DNA from: Vibrio sp. UCD-FRSSP16_30
GTDB lineage: Bacteria > Pseudomonadota > Gammaproteobacteria > Enterobacterales > Vibrionaceae
NCBI RefSeq assembly: GCF_001676025.1
Contig: NZ_LZFW01000013.1
Location: 94,753-158,752 of the forward strand
DNA: 64,000 bases
Reading direction: 5' to 3'
The position numbers and the translations under genes were made by a program. The notes beneath the pieces were generated by a model. The model saw only the letters and a program-made list of their open reading frames with translations. It was not told where the DNA came from and did not search any database. This document shows positions 7,604 through 19,933 of this stretch, in pieces. How positions within the stretch are numbered: the stretch's first letter is position 1; the number at the start of each line of letters is the position of its first letter.

Positions 7604-8566
7604 CTAAAACGGCTTATAACCTCGGCCAACTTTAGCAATTTCTTTACCATTGATACGAACAGCATCGGCAGTAAAAGTGTTGTTTATTTTTAGAAGTGAA
7701 GCACCAACGCCATAGACATCTACTGGTGTCTTTTCTTTTTCAAACAGTACAATTTTATCAATATCGAATCCTGACGAAACAATGATCTTAACGTGCTGTC
7801 CTTGATGTTTGTCCAAAGCTTCTCTTAACGACTTAATCATCAAAGGAGTCACACCAAACTCTTCATCATTAACGAACATCGCGTCAGACATATTGCCTGA
7901 TGTGTCAACTCGTATAGAGACTAGATCTTGACCAAAGGCTTCAAGCGCCTTTAATGAGTCGGTAATGACGTCATTATTGAAATCGACTAAAGCACTTAAT
8001 GCTTCGTCAGGGAAAGTGTCTTGATAGGCATGCAGCGCAGCAACAAGATCGCCCTCAAACATTTGGATTAAAGCATGAGGGACAGTGCCCACTGCTTTAC
8101 CGGTATGCTGAGAAACGTGCGCATCTGTAACTTGAGTCTGAATGCCACCTAATGCAATCGCATACCCATCAAGTTCTTGATTCAGATAATGATCGGCTCT
8201 ATCTCCCATAAAGATCACATCTTTACCGTTGGCAACTTGCATCACTCGGTATGCATTCGTTGCCAATGAAGTGCTTCTTGATAGTATTCCATCAATAATG
8301 CCTTCGTATTCACCAAAGTCAGAATAGTGCCCTTCTAGCTCTAAAACGATATCCCCTTTATTAATAAGGTCGCCTTCACTACGATGTTTAATAGCGTACT
8401 TTGAGGTATCAGTTTGTTTCTTTAGAAGCTCAAGAGACTCATTAAGACCACCAAGAATCGAATTATCCACTCGTTGGAAGAATTGCAAAGTCACCACAGA
8501 GTTTGGTCTGTGTTTTTTAACTATCTTTGATGTTTTGTCGAAGTATTTAGCTGAATAGCGAAGCAT
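7604..8566 (-). CDS. nicotinate phosphoribosyltransferase, short type
   Basis: This 320-residue enzyme converts nicotinate and PRPP to nicotinate mononucleotide in NAD salvage. Recognisable segments are the N-terminal barrel region with IIDGILSRSTSLATNAYRV, the phosphate-binding part DTSGNMSDAMFVNDEEFG, the VSSGFD motif and the C-terminal GVGASLL. E. coli PncB is about 400 residues and differs in sequence; this product resembles the shorter form I associate with low-GC Gram-positive bacteria, so transfer is possible. The frame is open to 8608, but the ATG at 8566 has a good ribosome site (AAGGAAGTGAGA) and is preferred. Confidence 0.83.
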   Translation of the reverse strand: MLRYSAKYFDKTSKIVKKHRPNSVVTLQFFQRVDNSILGGLNESLELLKKQTDTSKYAIKHRSEGDLINKGDIVLELEGHYSDFGEYEGIIDGILSRSTSLATNAYRVMQVANGKDVIFMGDRADHYLNQELDGYAIALGGIQTQVTDAHVSQHTGKAVGTVPHALIQMFEGDLVAALHAYQDTFPDEALSALVDFNNDVITDSLKALEAFGQDLVSIRVDTSGNMSDAMFVNDEEFGVTPLMIKSLREALDKHQGQHVKIIVSSGFDIDKIVLFEKEKTPVDVYGVGASLLKINNTFTADAVRINGKEIAKVGRGYKPF

Positions 8567-8675
8567 TCTCACTTCCTTTATCATTTCTGTCTTACAGTAT
8601 TCTTTCAAAACTCACTGTAAATACAATATTTGGCAATGTAATATTTTTGGAAACTAATCTTTATCGAACCTAGAA

Positions 8676-8903
8676 TTACGCTTTATACATACGCTCAAAG
8701 TTTTTAGGCTCCCAACCCACCATATACTGATCACCAATTTTGAGTACCGGTAACGAGCGCGCGCCGATTGCATCCAGTTCTTTACGACCGCGTTGCATTT
8801 TTGCATTGGTTAGTCGGTATTTATAGCCTTTAGCGTCTAAATAACGTTGCGCATCCTTACAGTGAGGGCATTTGTCCTTCACATACAAAACCAGTCTTTT
8901 CAT
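8676..8903 (-). CDS. glutaredoxin-like protein
   Basis: This is a 75-residue thioredoxin-fold protein with an N-terminal CPHC active site (C12-C15, VKDKCPHCKDAQ) and the cis-proline segment SLPVLKIGDQYM. Its length and layout match small glutaredoxin-type proteins. The frame is open to 8966, but the ATG at 8903 is preceded by ACAGGTGCACA and gives the family N-terminus. It is followed on the same strand by nicotinate phosphoribosyltransferase 109 bp away, so co-transcription is possible. The physiological partner is unknown. Confidence 0.85.
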   Translation of the reverse strand: MKRLVLYVKDKCPHCKDAQRYLDAKGYKYRLTNAKMQRGRKELDAIGARSLPVLKIGDQYMVGWEPKNFERMYKA

Positions 8904-9141
8904 TGTGCACCTGTAAGAGAATTTTTGCTGATTATGCGAGATCATCAATATGATCGCAAACTTCATCCATAATTTGTCCTTTATTATCCTTTTACATTGA
9001 TGATTGTTAAATAGTATTTGAAAGTGAATTGCATAAAATGCGGTTTATCTACTATCTGTAATCCAATACGCTAGATTGATATACCCAATCATTTGATAAA
9101 GTGTGGAGACACACGCTTCCAACTAACGAAGGTTCAAAATT

Positions 9142-9798
9142 ATGACTCATCCAATTATTACTGATTTAGAAAACCGTTACACTGCAAAACGTTACGACAC
9201 ATCAAAGCGTATCCCGCAACAAGATTTAGACGTCATCTACGAAGCAATTCGTTTATCTGCTTCATCTATCAACTCTCAACCTTGGAAATTCATCGTCATT
9301 GAAAGTGATGAAGCTAAGCAACGTATGCACGATACCTTTGCTAACAAGTTCCAGTTTAACCAACCTCACGTAAAATCAGCATCGCACATCATATTGTTTG
9401 CCTATAACCCTCGTTATTCAAAACACGATTACGCTAAAGTAATCGATAAAGGCATCGAAGACGGTCGTACTCAACAAGAGCAACGTGAAGCTGCATTTGG
9501 CGCGTTTGCCTTTGTGGATCTCAACACGGATAAAACCGGCAATAACGCTACGTGGACCAAATCTCAAACTTACCTAGCATTAGGAAATACTTTACACGTT
9601 GTGGCAAGATTAGGTATCGATTCAACTACAATGGAAGGTATCGATAGCGAGCTTATCGGTGAGGCATTTGCAGAAGAATTAGATGGCTATGTTTGTGATG
9701 TTGCTCTGGCTATTGGCTACCATCACAAAGAAGAAGATTATAATGCTAGCTTGCCAAAATCACGCTTAGCAATGGAAGACGTATTGAAAGTTCTCTAA
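9142..9798 (+). CDS. NAD(P)H-flavin oxidoreductase / nitroreductase (FRase I, NfsB type)
   Basis: This 218-residue FMN-dependent nitroreductase-fold enzyme is very close, as I recall it, to the major flavin reductase FRase I of Aliivibrio fischeri. Shared segments include SASSINSQPWKFIVIES, IDSTTMEGID and the C-terminal LAIGYHHKEEDYNASLPKSR. The family reduces flavins, quinones and nitroaromatics with NAD(P)H; in luminous vibrios it can supply FMNH2 to luciferase. No lux gene is present in the window. AACGAAGGTTCAAAATT precedes the ATG. It is monocistronic and convergent with a lipase-like gene. Confidence 0.92.
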   Translation: MTHPIITDLENRYTAKRYDTSKRIPQQDLDVIYEAIRLSASSINSQPWKFIVIESDEAKQRMHDTFANKFQFNQPHVKSASHIILFAYNPRYSKHDYAKVIDKGIEDGRTQQEQREAAFGAFAFVDLNTDKTGNNATWTKSQTYLALGNTLHVVARLGIDSTTMEGIDSELIGEAFAEELDGYVCDVALAIGYHHKEEDYNASLPKSRLAMEDVLKVL

Positions 9799-9820
9799 TT
9801 CTTTATTATAGAACTCAATA

Positions 9821-10615
9821 TTAGAATTCGATAACTTCGGCGTTTTCACTACTAGTAAAGCGCCGTTGATTCAAATAGCTCACAACTAAATCAGTGACTA
9901 ATGGGTCACTGCGTAATGTGTCATGTTTTATATCCACCGAAATAAAATCTTGCATCCCTTCCAATTGCGTAGACTCAACCGAGACTAGCCCATCGTTTGA
10001 ATTATCAAACATGTACTTCAAAATGGGATAACTGTGAGTCCCTGCAATCACGCCAAATGGGTAATCGGGGTTAGGTAAAGAGTTTGGTAAACTATCAGAT
10101 TTAGTGGTGAGTGATGCCGCTGTACCTCCAGCTAAAGGCAGCAACTTAACACTAGAAAAGAAATCGGCAACGTCACTGCCTTTATTTGGCGTCCCTAAAA
10201 ACACTACTTCACCAAAGTGAGATGAGTGAGTCACCATTGGCTTTTTAGCCAGGTAATCCCGAATCACTAACCCCCCAAGAGAATGCCCAACAAAATGGAT
10301 TCGGCTACCTTTATCTTGGGCAAACTGACTCTCAAACTGATCAATACATTCATCAATCTGCTGTGTACTGTCTTGTAGGGTTTTATCTAAGGCACGTCCA
10401 AGGGTTGAGTAATCGACCACACACACTTGATAGCCGTGTTTAGATAATCGAGTGGACATCTTTTCCATTGAGGAGGCACTACGAGCAAGACCATGCACAA
10501 TAATGATTTGTTGATTTTGATGAGAGGAGAATTCGTCTTCTACGATCGGCATATCAGACTGGCTACAACCAAATAAGCCAATACCAAATAAGGTAAGTAA
10601 CGTGTTTTTTTGCAT
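9821..10615 (-). CDS. lipase/esterase-like lipoprotein (alpha/beta hydrolase)
   Basis: The product has 264 residues. The N-terminus is a lipoprotein signal with lipobox LFGC (C17), so it is probably membrane-anchored on the periplasmic side. The nucleophile elbow GHSLGG is at residues 110-115 (S112). HGLARSASSM is the likely oxyanion-hole loop, and KHD near the C-terminus may carry the catalytic histidine. The fold resembles triacylglycerol lipases/PGAP1-like acylhydrolases; the substrate is unknown. The start is supported by an AGGAG ribosome site. It is monocistronic. Confidence 0.82.
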   Translation of the reverse strand: MQKNTLLTLFGIGLFGCSQSDMPIVEDEFSSHQNQQIIIVHGLARSASSMEKMSTRLSKHGYQVCVVDYSTLGRALDKTLQDSTQQIDECIDQFESQFAQDKGSRIHFVGHSLGGLVIRDYLAKKPMVTHSSHFGEVVFLGTPNKGSDVADFFSSVKLLPLAGGTAASLTTKSDSLPNSLPNPDYPFGVIAGTHSYPILKYMFDNSNDGLVSVESTQLEGMQDFISVDIKHDTLRSDPLVTDLVVSYLNQRRFTSSENAEVIEF

Positions 10616-10949
10616 AGATTAGACAACTCCTACAACTCATAAAATCAGCATAACAAACCGGGCGATATCCCTCATCCATTTTTTATGGAATATTAGATAA
10701 CACTATGCATATCACCCAGTTGATTATCGACTGGGAATTCTAGGCCTATCTTCCCGCTTTAAACCGATCAACATTGGAATGATAGTTTTTATATCAAACC
10801 CCGATTTATGCTACTTATTCATATCAGCGATCAGTATAATTCCGCTCCTTTACGGCAATTTACGTCTATTAAGCTCATAAATTGCTTATTGAACATTCAT
10901 TTTGACAAAATTACAGCGCTGTAATGTCGATTAAACGGTTTATAAAAAT
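10616..10949. other. intergenic region upstream of the APC antiporter
   Basis: This 334-bp gap separates the divergent lipase and antiporter genes. The antiporter side contains TTGACA at 10902-10907 and a perfect 16-bp palindrome (10910-10925). A short hairpin-forming segment, CCCAGTTGATTATCGACTGGG, lies near 10716-10736. I see no gene. Confidence 0.5.
10910..10925. promoter_or_regulatory. perfect 16-bp palindrome, candidate operator
   Basis: ATTACAGCGCTGTAAT is a perfect palindrome 24 bp before the antiporter start and 2 bp after a consensus-like TTGACA. This position overlaps a presumed promoter spacer, as expected of a repressor operator. The binding protein is unknown and no regulator gene is adjacent. 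Confidence 0.5.
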
Positions 10950-12374
10950 ATGAGTAAAAAGAATTCTGTCGGTTTAGCGGGCTTAATTGCCATCGTATTT
11001 GGTTCTATGATTGGCAGCGGAATATTCAGTATCCCGCAAAATATGGCAGAGCAAGCGTCTATCGGCTCTGTTGCGTTAGCCTGGCTAATTACTGGCCTTG
11101 GGATGTTATTATTGGTACAAACATTCAGAATCCTTGCAGAACACAAACCTAACCTCAACTCAGGTATTTTCTCTTACGCAAAAGCAGGTTTTGGCGAATA
11201 CATCGGCTTTCATTCTGCTTGGGGCTATTGGTTAATGAGCTGTATGGGCAACGTTGCCCTTGCGGTCATGATCAATGACTCACTAGGTTTATTTTTCCCA
11301 GTATTACTACAACATGGTATTGAGACTGTCGCTCTTTGCTCTGCCCTACTATGGGGAATGAATGCCATTGCATTACGCGGCACAGCAAGCTCTTCATTCA
11401 TCAACATCATCTCAACAATTTGTAAGCTCATTGGCTTGATCGTTATCATCGCTATTATTTTGTATAGCTTTGAACCCGCAAAGCTGTCCGTTGACGTCTG
11501 GGGCGAGCAGCAACACTTGGGCTCAGTAATGACTCAAATCCAAAGTACAATGATGGTGACTTTGTGGTGCTTTGTTGGGATAGAAGGTGCGGTTGTATTA
11601 TCAGGCCGTGCTCGTAAGAAATCGGACATTGGTAAAGCAACGTTAATTGGTTTTTTAGTTGCGATTAGCATGTACAGCCTAATCTCAATCTTATCGTTTG
11701 GTATTCTTCCTCAGCAAGAGCTTGCACAGCTTTCTAACCCGTCTGCGGCCTCTTTGTTAGCGGTTGCTATCGGTCCATTTGGGCATTTACTGGTGAACAT
11801 CTGTGTGCTGGTCTCTGTGTTTGGTGCATTGATTGCTTGGACTATGCTAGTAGCAGAAGTACCGTATGAAGCGGGTAAAGTTGGCGAATTTCCTAAGTTC
11901 TTTAGCCGTACTAACAAGAATGAAGCTCCGGTTGCGGCATTAAATGTCTCGACGATCTTTATGCAATTTTGTGTGTTACTGGTCGTCATGTTTGAAAATG
12001 TCTACCTTGCAGCCATTAACATCGCCTCAGTTATGGTGCTTCCTTGTTATTTTCTTAGCTGTCTCTACTTATTGAAGATCTCAATCAACCATAAAGAACT
12101 TGGTCTTGAAAAACGTAATTATGGCTATGTCATATTATCGGCTGTTGCGGCACTATTTTGTGCATGGCTAATTGCGGCTGCAGGTCTTAAATATCAATTG
12201 ATGGCAACCATTTTGTACACTATTGGTATCCCATTTTTCAAATACCAGCATTCTTCTCGAATCAAAGCGGGTGAAAAAGTCTATTCCACCACAGATAAAT
12301 GGATTGAACGTATACTCATTATACTTTCTATTATTTCAATTTATCTAATGGCTACAGGCGCTCTTCAGGCCTAA
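10950..12374 (+). CDS. basic amino acid/polyamine antiporter-type APC permease
   Basis: This 474-residue inner-membrane protein has about 12-13 hydrophobic segments. The APC superfamily signature is at the N-terminus (GLIAIVFGSMIGSGIFSIPQ), and the segment MMVTLWCFVGIEGAVVLSGRA is typical of the arginine/ornithine-lysine antiporter group (ArcD, LysP-like exchangers). It most likely exchanges a cationic amino acid for its decarboxylated or deiminated product; the exact pair is not known. It is monocistronic, with an operator-like palindrome upstream and a strong terminator downstream. Confidence 0.82.
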   Translation: MSKKNSVGLAGLIAIVFGSMIGSGIFSIPQNMAEQASIGSVALAWLITGLGMLLLVQTFRILAEHKPNLNSGIFSYAKAGFGEYIGFHSAWGYWLMSCMGNVALAVMINDSLGLFFPVLLQHGIETVALCSALLWGMNAIALRGTASSSFINIISTICKLIGLIVIIAIILYSFEPAKLSVDVWGEQQHLGSVMTQIQSTMMVTLWCFVGIEGAVVLSGRARKKSDIGKATLIGFLVAISMYSLISILSFGILPQQELAQLSNPSAASLLAVAIGPFGHLLVNICVLVSVFGALIAWTMLVAEVPYEAGKVGEFPKFFSRTNKNEAPVAALNVSTIFMQFCVLLVVMFENVYLAAINIASVMVLPCYFLSCLYLLKISINHKELGLEKRNYGYVILSAVAALFCAWLIAAAGLKYQLMATILYTIGIPFFKYQHSSRIKAGEKVYSTTDKWIERILIILSIISIYLMATGALQA

Positions 12375-12393
12375 CTAATCCCCTATATGGATC

Positions 12394-12437
12394 AAAAAAG
12401 CCCCCAACAGCACAATACTGCTCTTGGGGGCTTTTTG
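12394..12437 (+). terminator. rho-independent terminator of the APC antiporter
   Basis: The arms AAAAAAGCCCCCAA and TTGGGGGCTTTTT enclose a loop of about 16 nt, with a T-run on the plus strand and an A-run on the other side. It may also terminate icd read from the opposite strand. Confidence 0.88.
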
Positions 12438-12492
12438 TTATCAAGTGTTTTAATCAGCTAGACTGATACGTTACTTGCTACGATGGGTTTAA

Positions 12493-15025
<2,533 letters not shown>

Positions 15026-15718
15026 ATGTCTAGCGGCAACCGCCGATCGCAAAGCGCGGCTTACCCTTCCGGTAAAACAGAAAAATCCAATACAAAAGCG
15101 TTCAACTCGAGCTCTCGTTCTCGCTCTGATACGCGGAAAAAACAGCCTAGACAGAATAAACGCGTCTCATTAGCTGAACAAAAAATTGTATTATTTAATA
15201 AACCGTTTGATGTATTGAGCCAATTTACCGATGGTGATGGTAGACAAACACTGGCGGATTTTATTGATGTTAAAGATGTCTATGCCGCAGGGCGTCTTGA
15301 TAGAGACAGTGAAGGGTTACTGTTATTAACTAATGACGGCATTTTACAAGCCAAGCTTACCCAACCTAACTCTAAGTCGCCCAAAACCTATTGGGTGCAA
15401 GTTGAAGGTGCGCCAAGTGAAAACGAACTCGATAAACTTCGTCAAGGTGTTGAGCTTAAAGATGGTATGACACTGCCTGCGACTGTCGAAATCATGACTG
15501 AGCCAGCCGTTTGGCCAAGAAATCCCCCAGTAAGATTTAGAGCTGCAATTCCAACCACTTGGTTATCTATCACCATTATTGAAGGACGTAACCGACAAGT
15601 TCGCCGAATGACCGCCAATATTGGCTATCCAACATTACGTTTAATTCGTTATTCGATAGGAAAATACAGCTTAGGCGAGTTACCTAATGGTCAGTGGAAG
15701 ATGGCTGAGTCGATTTAA
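15026..15718 (+). CDS. rluE: 23S rRNA pseudouridine synthase RluE
   Basis: The product has 230 residues. RluE modifies U2457 of 23S rRNA. The catalytic motif [17 protein letters not shown] contains the essential aspartate at D92, and [26 protein letters not shown] is the family's C-terminal signature region. The first 48 residues are an extended Ser/Arg/Lys/Gln-rich tail not found in most RluE proteins, which is probably disordered and RNA-binding. The ATG at 15026 is used because the basic tail runs continuously from it. Icd lies divergent upstream, as in other vibrios. Confidence 0.94.
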   Translation: MSSGNRRSQSAAYPSGKTEKSNTKAFNSSSRSRSDTRKKQPRQNKRVSLAEQKIVLFNKPFDVLSQFTDGDGRQTLADFIDVKDVYAAGRLDRDSEGLLLLTNDGILQAKLTQPNSKSPKTYWVQVEGAPSENELDKLRQGVELKDGMTLPATVEIMTEPAVWPRNPPVRFRAAIPTTWLSITIIEGRNRQVRRMTANIGYPTLRLIRYSIGKYSLGELPNGQWKMAESI

Positions 15719-15840
15719 TTCATTGATTATGCGGTTATTTCCAGAACGCATTTAATCCCAGAACACGGTTAATCCCAGAAGATAGATATAAGCTTCTGGG
15801 ATTAGCAATACTGGCCATTGTGATTATTCACAAATGACCG

Positions 15841-16146
15841 TTATTCGCCTTCCATAAATCCTAAGTCAGGCAAACGGTCTAAATGCTCGGCGTAGCGTTT
15901 TTCATTAAATTCAGCGCCATTATTGACCACATCAAACACTTCAATCGCCACTGCGCAACCGATCATCGCTACAGAATCATCACGACTATTGCCAGTCATC
16001 ATCAAACGCATCAAAGTTTCTTTAACTTTCAGTGGATTGCCCGATTCAATTTGGTTCTCAACGATTTCCAATAACTGGTCTTGAGCTTCTTGCTCTTGTT
16101 GATCTAGATCTTGCGATTGTTGCTCTTGCTGCGGTTGATCTTCCAT
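15841..16146 (-). CDS. uncharacterised Gln/Glu-rich acidic protein
   Basis: The product has 101 residues and I do not recognise a named domain. The first 35 residues are almost entirely Q, E, D and L, and look disordered or coiled-coil. Residues 36-101 look like a compact helical domain (NPLKVKETLMRLMMTGNSRD, VAIEVFDVVNNGAEFN). The ATG at 16146 has AAAGG at suitable spacing; starting at 16167 would place no ribosome site upstream. It lies between rluE and mnmA, convergent with rluE. The reading frame has coding-like codon use, but the function is unknown. Confidence 0.72.
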   Translation of the reverse strand: MEDQPQQEQQSQDLDQQEQEAQDQLLEIVENQIESGNPLKVKETLMRLMMTGNSRDDSVAMIGCAVAIEVFDVVNNGAEFNEKRYAEHLDRLPDLGFMEGE

Positions 16147-16311
16147 AGTTACTGCGCCTTTCATCAAAAGTAATAAAATAATCGCGCACAGTATGACAGA
16201 ATTTCTTTATACTTTTCACTCAATTTAAAGGCTGATTTTGCCCTGTAAACTGTCCCTATGACAATGTTTCTGGTAAAATCTGCGACCGTGTTTATCTAGT
16301 GGTATTATTGA

Positions 16312-17442
16312 ATGTCTGACAACAGCCAAAAGAAAGTCATCGTCGGCATGTCCGGTGGCGTTGATTCATCTGTCTCTGCATATTTACTTCAACAGCAAGG
16401 TTATCAAGTTGAAGGCCTGTTTATGAAGAACTGGGAAGAAGATGATAATGAAGAATATTGTACAGCAGCAGAAGATCTCGCTGATGCACAAGCGGTCTGT
16501 GACAAATTAGGCATTCATCTGCATACCATTAACTTTGCTGCAGAATACTGGGACAACGTGTTTGAATATTTCCTTGAGGAATACAAAGCAGGTCGTACTC
16601 CTAACCCTGATATTCTGTGCAACAAAGAAATTAAATTTAAAGCTTTTTTAGAATTTGCAGACGAAGTACTCGATGCCGATTTTATTGCTATGGGCCATTA
16701 CGTGCGCCGCACCTTCCCTACCGCAGAACAAATTGCCGCAGGTGAAAACCCGCGCATGCTTCGTGGACTCGATGGCAACAAAGACCAAAGCTACTTCTTG
16801 TATACTTTAAGTCACGAGCAAGTTGCTCGCAGCCTATTCCCAGTTGGTGATATCGAAAAACCTGAAGTTCGCCGCATTGCAGAAGAACAAGGCTTGATCA
16901 CGGCTAAGAAAAAAGATTCTACTGGGATCTGTTTTATCGGCGAGCGCAAATTTACTGATTTTCTTTCTCGCTATTTGCCTGCTCAGCCGGGTAAAATTGA
17001 AACGCCAGAAGGTCAAGTTATTGGTGAGCACATGGGACTGATGTATCACACTCTAGGCCAGCGTAAAGGCCTACACATTGGTGGCCAAAAAGGCGGCGGT
17101 GGTAACGAAGACCCATGGTACGTTGCAGAAAAAGACCTAAAACGTAATGTTCTTATTGCGGTTCAAGGTGCAGACCACCCATTGCTAAAATCTGAAGGTT
17201 TAATGGCCTCTCAGCTACATTGGGTTGATCGCACACCAATTCGCGAAACAATGGTCTGTAGCGTAAAAACAAGATATCGCCAAAGCGATATTCCATGTAC
17301 CATTATTCCTGTAGACGACGAAAACATAAAAGTGATTTTCGACGAAGCACAAGTGGCTGTTACACCAGGACAATCTGCCGTATTTTACAACGGCGATGTC
17401 TGCTTAGGTGGCGGCATCATCGAACAAAGAATTACAAAATAA
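16312..17442 (+). CDS. mnmA: tRNA-specific 2-thiouridylase MnmA
   Basis: MnmA adds sulfur to U34 of tRNAs for Lys, Glu and Gln, receiving it from the Tus relay. The product has 376 residues. The PP-loop [10 protein letters not shown] is at about residues 11-20. The catalytic cysteines are C103 (in LCNKEIKF) and C207 (in [11 protein letters not shown]), and the C-terminal sulfur-transfer/OB-like portion is complete. hflD follows 16 bp downstream, the conserved gammaproteobacterial pair, and purB comes next. Confidence 0.97.
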   Translation: MSDNSQKKVIVGMSGGVDSSVSAYLLQQQGYQVEGLFMKNWEEDDNEEYCTAAEDLADAQAVCDKLGIHLHTINFAAEYWDNVFEYFLEEYKAGRTPNPDILCNKEIKFKAFLEFADEVLDADFIAMGHYVRRTFPTAEQIAAGENPRMLRGLDGNKDQSYFLYTLSHEQVARSLFPVGDIEKPEVRRIAEEQGLITAKKKDSTGICFIGERKFTDFLSRYLPAQPGKIETPEGQVIGEHMGLMYHTLGQRKGLHIGGQKGGGGNEDPWYVAEKDLKRNVLIAVQGADHPLLKSEGLMASQLHWVDRTPIRETMVCSVKTRYRQSDIPCTIIPVDDENIKVIFDEAQVAVTPGQSAVFYNGDVCLGGGIIEQRITK

Positions 17443-17458
17443 GATAAGGAGTTCTTAA

Positions 17459-18076
17459 GTGGCAAATACAAACTATGACCGTACCATCGCTTTTGCTGGC
17501 ATCTGCCAAGCTGTTGCTTTAGTTCAACAAGTGGCAAAAGACGGACATTGTGATTCTGCTGCTTTTGAAACTTCCATAGCTGCGATTATCAATACCAACC
17601 CAGCCGATACTATCAGTGTTTTCGGTAATGAACGAGACCTTGCATTAGGCCTTAAATTCTTATCTAAAGGTCTCGATAGTTCAACTACTGGTAACGATTT
17701 AACCCGCTATATAATCAGTATTATGGCATTGGAGCGAAAGCTGAGTCAGCATGATGATGCGATGTCAAAACTGGGTGGTAGAATTCAACAGATTGAGCGT
17801 CAAACAGAACATTTTGACCTTTTTGAAGAGCAAATGATCAGCAACCTTGCCAGTGTCTACTTAGACGTGATTAGCCCTATTGGTCCACGTATTCAAGTGA
17901 CTGGTAATCCTGAGATGCTGCAACAGACCCCAGTGCAAAGCCGTGTACGCGCCCTACTTCTCTCTGCTATTCGAAGTGCCGTATTATGGAGACAAGTCGG
18001 CGGAAAACGCCGCCATCTCATCTTTGGTCGTAAAAAAATGATCGAGCAAGCAGAGATCCTTTTAGCAAGAATTTAA
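17459..18076 (+). CDS. hflD: lysogenization regulator homologue HflD
   Basis: This 205-residue peripheral membrane protein of the HflD family is named for its effect on lambda CII in E. coli; the native role is unclear. The family features are the N-terminal [19 protein letters not shown] and the C-terminal [13 protein letters not shown] followed by [10 protein letters not shown]. The start is GTG at 17459 with a strong AAGGAG 7 bp before it; no ATG is available at the conserved N-terminus. It is co-transcribed with mnmA and followed by a terminator. Confidence 0.95.
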   Translation: MANTNYDRTIAFAGICQAVALVQQVAKDGHCDSAAFETSIAAIINTNPADTISVFGNERDLALGLKFLSKGLDSSTTGNDLTRYIISIMALERKLSQHDDAMSKLGGRIQQIERQTEHFDLFEEQMISNLASVYLDVISPIGPRIQVTGNPEMLQQTPVQSRVRALLLSAIRSAVLWRQVGGKRRHLIFGRKKMIEQAEILLARI

Positions 18077-18079
18077 TCA

Positions 18080-18111
18080 ATAGCTCGCATTTTGTTGCGG
18101 GCTATTTTTTT
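18080..18111 (+). terminator. rho-independent terminator of mnmA-hflD
   Basis: ATAGCTCGCA and TGCGGGCTAT form a stem with one wobble pair and a short loop, followed by a run of seven T. It separates hflD from purB, which has its own regulated promoter. Confidence 0.85.
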
Positions 18112-18166
18112 ATGATCTCTATCGCGGCAAGCTCTTTATTGCTCACTCTTTATTACGAATAAGTAA

Positions 18167-19630
<1,464 letters not shown>

Positions 19631-19796
19631 TTATACCAATCGTAGTAAATCTCTGATCAGCCTAGCTGGTTAAAACACTTGATAACTGCGTTGAAATTTT
19701 TGATTGTAGAATAACTACTTATCAAAAATATTCGCCTTGTTCTCAAGTGTTTTTCCTGCGCTATTTCTGATCATTTAATTACTGTGATTGGTATTA
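19631..19796 (+). repeat. dispersed repeat family 2, full MITE-like copy (166 bp)
   Basis: The element begins with TTATACCAATCGTAGTAAA and ends with the near-complement TTACTGTGATTGGTATTA, giving imperfect terminal inverted repeats of about 30 bp that both include TGATCAG. The left 104 bp recur inverted at 59935-60038 with 6 mismatches by eye. It begins on the base after the purB stop codon. There is no open frame inside. Confidence 0.85.
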
Positions 19797-19815
19797 CTAA
19801 GCTATATCATTAAAA

Positions 19816-19852
19816 ATAAAAAGCCTGAATATCATATTCAGGCTTTTTTTTG
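19816..19852. terminator. bidirectional terminator between purB and glgA
   Basis: AAGCCTGAATAT and ATATTCAGGCTT form a stem flanked by A-rich sequence on the left and eight T on the right. It can serve purB reading right and glgA reading left. Confidence 0.85.
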
Positions 19853-19933
19853 GTTAAACCATTTTTTAGTTAAGTCACTTTTTGGTTGAACAATAGGCAT
19901 TAAATTTTAATGCCTATTTCATCGACTTAATGA

